This document shows positions 5,404 to 8,096 of a DNA stretch of 8,096 nucleotides, in pieces (position 1 is the stretch's first letter; each line of letters opens with the position of its first letter). The stretch lies in contig WREZ01000046.1 of the NCBI GenBank assembly GCA_009779045.1, forward strand, positions 1 through 8,096, in the 5' to 3' direction. Under the pieces are notes generated by a model. That model searched no databases. It saw only the letters and a list, made by a program, of their open reading frames with translations, and was not told the origin of the DNA. Position numbers and translations under genes: made by a program. The DNA comes from Candidatus Bathycorpusculum sp. GTDB taxonomy: Archaea > Thermoproteota > Bathyarchaeia > Bathyarchaeales > Bathycorpusculaceae.

Positions 5404-6471
5404 CTAACGAATTTGAACATCCATTACAACTTGTTGCTCATACGGCGCTGTTTCTCTAACACATTTAACACACTGAAAAGCAACTACACGCCTATTTTGC
5501 TGTTCAACTAAACAAGTAAAACGTGTTTTTAAATCCTCAATGGTATCAGGTTTACGAACAAAACCATAAAAATGCACTAATCCACCTGTAGATTTTAGGG
5601 TTTGACAAGCAGCATCAACAAAGTCAATAGCAGTTTCAGGCAAATTCATAATTACTCTATCAGCAACACCCAATAAGTCACCATTAACTAATTTTCGGGC
5701 ATCCCCTAACATAGGATAAACTCGATTTTCAACTTTATTAACTTGAACATTAATTTTAAGCAAATCAACCGCGTTAGGATTAATGTCTACGGCATACACT
5801 TTCGCTTCAGGACATAATTTACCAATAGGCACAACGAAAGGACCAACACCCGCAAAAAGATCCACTACAACCTCCCCAGCACAGACAAGTGTTGCTACGC
5901 GATGATGTTCCTGAGAGAGTCTTGGAGAAAAATATGCTTTAGCTAAATCAACATGGTATTGGCAGCCGTATTCATTATAAACAGTTTGAGTTCTGTTCTC
6001 ACCTATAATATAGGATAAATCACGAATACGATAAACACCGCTAATCGCACCTGCTTTTGCATGAACACTCTTTATGTTTTTATGCGCTTTTAGAATTGCT
6101 TGCCCAACAATTGCCTTGTATGGATCTAGTTCAGGGGGAAGTTCAATAACAGCCACATCGCCGACAATATCAAGTGAATGAGGAATACTTGAATGCAGGT
6201 TAGAGGGCAGTTGCCGTTCAAGAGCGTGAGTTAAGGTTTCTTCAGTATGACGTTTTTGAGAGAAAACTTCAGTAGTTAATATGAGATGGGGGGCAGCATT
6301 TTTCAATTGGGATAATTCGTTTTCATTTGGTTGTCTTACAAGGGGAATCCAAAGTTGATCAGCTTGTCTTTCAATAAACAGAGTTTTATTTACTAGGTCA
6401 AGTTTATGTGCTAAAGAGATGATTTTTTCACCTAAATCTTTAGACACTTTAACGCAAACCGTGTTTATCAT
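5404..6471 (-). CDS. trm5: tRNA (guanine-N1)-methyltransferase Trm5 (G37)
   Basis: Transfers methyl from S-adenosylmethionine to N1 of G37 next to the tRNA anticodon, preventing +1 frameshifting. It is 355 residues. An N-terminal D1-type region includes LDIVGDVAVIELPPELD (100-116). The catalytic domain includes GVYRIRDL with R148, YFSPRLSQEHHR with E188, the SAM-binding loop VVDLFAGVGPF (202-212), AVDINPNAV, and the target-base motif NLPETA from N276. R148 and E188 are 40 residues apart, like R145 and E185 of the Methanocaldococcus enzyme, so the active site looks intact. The ATG at 6471 lies six bases after the rtcA stop, so the two genes form an operon of RNA enzymes. The ribosome binding site is weak, and coupling to rtcA translation is likely. 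A wyosine-type relative (TYW2) is less likely given the NLP motif and catalytic residues. Confidence 0.93.
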   Translation of the reverse strand: MINTVCVKVSKDLGEKIISLAHKLDLVNKTLFIERQADQLWIPLVRQPNENELSQLKNAAPHLILTTEVFSQKRHTEETLTHALERQLPSNLHSSIPHSLDIVGDVAVIELPPELDPYKAIVGQAILKAHKNIKSVHAKAGAISGVYRIRDLSYIIGENRTQTVYNEYGCQYHVDLAKAYFSPRLSQEHHRVATLVCAGEVVVDLFAGVGPFVVPIGKLCPEAKVYAVDINPNAVDLLKINVQVNKVENRVYPMLGDARKLVNGDLLGVADRVIMNLPETAIDFVDAACQTLKSTGGLVHFYGFVRKPDTIEDLKTRFTCLVEQQNRRVVAFQCVKCVRETAPYEQQVVMDVQIR

Positions 6472-6477
6472 ATGTAA

Positions 6478-7512
6478 TCAACTGATTTTCTCTATTCTGT
6501 AGAGGTTATTTACTTTTTCAATACTAAATACTGAGTTTAGCATGGTCTCCATGAGCCAAATATTAGCCTCAATATGTTCAGAGAGACAGCGTGTATAAAA
6601 AACTGATTGCCCCTGTGCTAAAGCCATGTAGGGAATAAGCATATCAGCTAAAAATAAGTCAACTGTAGGCTTAGCGTTCAATTCAGAGACAAGCAGTGCA
6701 GCCGCTGCTTCTCCAACAGACTCACTGGTCTTACCAAGCTCTCCAAGAGCGTCTGCTCCAATAAGAGTATCTGTATCTGTTTTAGCCCATAAGGCAAGGG
6801 AACTACCTTTCTGATAAGGGTTTGACTGATCATTTAAAACCTGAATGTGTGAGGGGTAATTGTTTTTTGTTAGAATTTTCATTGCAGCGTCAGCTTGGCG
6901 TTTAGCAACTTGTCTATCAGATAGAAAAGTACAAACTGAAACACCGTTAACATTTTTAAGGTTACCAAATTGTTCAAACTGAAACGGTTTAAGTGAAGCA
7001 GGTTTTACTGTTAGGGTTACTTCACCTAAACCTTTGGGATAGTATCCATATTTTTGCACAGTTATCTCTGCAGTTACACCTAGTTTATACAGGGTTGGAA
7101 GTAACACAAACCTAAGATAATTGATAGTTGGAGCATGTAAAGTATCAGTGCCACCTTTAGCCACATGTAAGGTTACAGGGTGTTTAGCATATACACAAAT
7201 AGGAAGAGCAGCTAAGAAAAGCACAGGTATACTGCCGGCAGTCTCAATTACCGCCTCAATATTACCACCTTCAATAGTATTAGGCGTAAAAAAAAGCTCC
7301 TCAGAACCAAGCTTGGCACCAGTAACAGTAGCATTACACAATTTTGCCGCAGTCAAAACCGATTCAAGATGCTGCCGCTTCAACCCCGACTGAGGCCTAC
7401 TTCGCCTAATATTTACTATATGCAAAGGCTGACACGTAATAGCTGAAACAGCCACAGCCAAACGCAAAATAGTACCACTACCACTTTTCTGACTACCATC
7501 AATCTCAAACAT
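6478..7512 (-). CDS. rtcA: RNA 3'-terminal phosphate cyclase
   Basis: Converts RNA 3'-phosphates to 2',3'-cyclic phosphates through an adenylated-His intermediate and ATP. With the ATG at 7512 it is 344 residues, the usual size, beginning MFEIDGSQ. Recognisable parts are ILRLAVAVSAIT, NIRRSRPQSGLKRQH, ETAGSIPVLFLAALP, VAKGGTDTLHAPT, YGYYPKGLGEV and the C-terminal SEHIEANIW. Using E. coli numbering offset by four, R21, R40, R43 and Q51 correspond to R17, R36, R39 and Q47. His313 fits the H309 nucleophile. The signature GEGGGQ is replaced by KSGSGT, so Glu14 becomes Ser10. The frame is open to a TTG at 7539, but that lies too close to the predicted TATA region near 7551, and the extra nine residues match nothing in the family. 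First gene of the rtcA-trm5 unit. Confidence 0.93.
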   Translation of the reverse strand: MFEIDGSQKSGSGTILRLAVAVSAITCQPLHIVNIRRSRPQSGLKRQHLESVLTAAKLCNATVTGAKLGSEELFFTPNTIEGGNIEAVIETAGSIPVLFLAALPICVYAKHPVTLHVAKGGTDTLHAPTINYLRFVLLPTLYKLGVTAEITVQKYGYYPKGLGEVTLTVKPASLKPFQFEQFGNLKNVNGVSVCTFLSDRQVAKRQADAAMKILTKNNYPSHIQVLNDQSNPYQKGSSLALWAKTDTDTLIGADALGELGKTSESVGEAAAALLVSELNAKPTVDLFLADMLIPYMALAQGQSVFYTRCLSEHIEANIWLMETMLNSVFSIEKVNNLYRIEKIS

Positions 7513-7540
7513 TAAACACAACTCATAACAAACAAGCAAT

Positions 7541-7560
7541 ACAAATAATTAAATAAGCAT
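7541..7560. promoter_or_regulatory. Shared AT-rich divergent promoter of rtcA and the coiled-coil gene
   Basis: The sequence reads ACAAATAATTAAATAAGCAT on the plus strand. It contains a TATA-like element in each direction. Leftward transcription would start near 7525, 13 bases before the rtcA ATG. Rightward transcription would start near 7577, just ahead of the GAGGA at 7579. Only 78 bases separate the two start codons. Confidence 0.45.
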
Positions 7561-7578
7561 CAACCACTTTTAAAACCT

Positions 7579-7583
7579 GAGGA
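7579..7583 (+). promoter_or_regulatory. Ribosome binding site of the coiled-coil gene
   Basis: GAGGA lies seven bases before the ATG at 7591 and supports that start. Confidence 0.65.
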
Positions 7584-7590
7584 AAACAAC

Positions 7591-8085
7591 ATGAGCAACG
7601 ACAAAGAAAAACTCAGCCAACTATCCACAAGAGTCGATGAACTCTTAAACACCATAAACAAAATCACAGAAGAACTACGATCCATATCAGCCACACTAAA
7701 ACTCCTCGCAATAGCACAAACACAAACCCAACCAAAAACAACAACAAACAACACCGCGACTACACCCAAAACCCAAACAACAACACCAAAAACAATCGAC
7801 ACAACACCTATCACACTAATAACAAATTCAACAAGCACTACACCATCAGCAGCTCAAACAGAAACAAAACTACGTTCAATTGATGATGTGCGCATGTCTT
7901 TTCCTGAAGATCTTGAGAAAAAATTAGATTTCGAAGACAAAGGCGAGTATATTACAATTAAACTCAAACAATTCCTCGGCAGCGACAACTTTGCCAAAAT
8001 CGCTTCAACAGCCCGAGGAATGAACGGAGAATACATAAGCGCAGGAAAAGATAGCCACTTCCGAATACCAAAAAAGAAAATCTAA
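7591..8085 (+). CDS. Unrecognised protein: coiled coil, Thr-rich linker, small C-terminal domain
   Basis: A 164-residue protein of no family I can name. Residues 5-41 form a textbook coiled coil: hydrophobic residues at 8, 11, 15, 18, 22, 25, 29, 32, 36 and 39 follow strict 3-4 spacing, which suggests an oligomer. Residues 44-92 are low complexity, with 22 Thr in 49 residues plus Pro, Asn and Gln. Residues about 97-162 look like a compact charged domain: DDVRMSFPEDLEKKLDFED, GEYITIKLKQFLGSDNFAKI, then GEYISAGKDSHFRIPKKK. No signal peptide or membrane segment is visible, so it is probably cytoplasmic; the basic tail could bind nucleic acid. Codon and base use changes at the linker/domain junction near 7856, from A/C-saturated to balanced. 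The ATG has GAGGA seven bases upstream. The gene is divergent from rtcA; nothing follows it before the window ends. Confidence 0.85.
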   Translation: MSNDKEKLSQLSTRVDELLNTINKITEELRSISATLKLLAIAQTQTQPKTTTNNTATTPKTQTTTPKTIDTTPITLITNSTSTTPSAAQTETKLRSIDDVRMSFPEDLEKKLDFEDKGEYITIKLKQFLGSDNFAKIASTARGMNGEYISAGKDSHFRIPKKKI

Positions 8086-8096
8086 AACACTACTAA

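Overview
The window reads as a low-GC archaeal chromosome segment. It carries archaeal-type FEN1, aEF1B, a small multi-CPxCG zinc-ribbon protein, aTrm5, RtcA and a DUF371 protein, with TATA-like boxes, one apparently leaderless gene, and GTG/TTG starts. The combination of a winged-helix/S-layer-like fusion, DUF371 and the RtcA N-terminal variant makes me think of the Bathyarchaeia/TACK side of the archaea. That placement is an inference from memory, not a search result.

Layout. (1) 1-449, minus strand: a zinc-ribbon protein followed by aEF1B, cut by the left edge; a translation-related pair. (2) 450-727: non-coding, with divergent promoters. (3) 728-1762, plus strand: flap endonuclease FEN1, whose true start is a TTG. 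(4) 1873-3705, minus strand: glmS, the entry enzyme of amino-sugar synthesis. (5) 3706-3906: a divergent control region with a perfect 9-bp-arm inverted repeat. (6) 3907-5339, plus strand: a two-gene unit made of a winged-helix/S-layer-like/EF-hand protein and a DUF371 protein, coupled by a one-base overlap. (7) 5404-7512, minus strand: rtcA then trm5, six bases apart, an RNA-processing unit. (8) 7591-8085, plus strand: an unrecognised protein with an N-terminal coiled coil, a Thr-rich linker and a small C-terminal domain, divergent from rtcA across an 80-base promoter region.

How the genes fit together. Most are housekeeping: elongation, Okazaki-flap removal, RNA end cyclisation and tRNA G37 methylation. 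The least ordinary part is 3706-5339. A probable DNA-binding protein carrying an S-layer-type domain and a Ca-binding-type loop faces glmS across a shared operator-like repeat. GlmS supplies amino sugar, and S-layer proteins are commonly glycosylated, so a link between envelope state and glmS expression is a testable idea but no more than that. The plus strand from about 3820 to 5400 is extraordinarily A/C-rich, in coding and non-coding sequence alike.

No rRNA, tRNA, CRISPR array, insertion sequence or prophage was seen.
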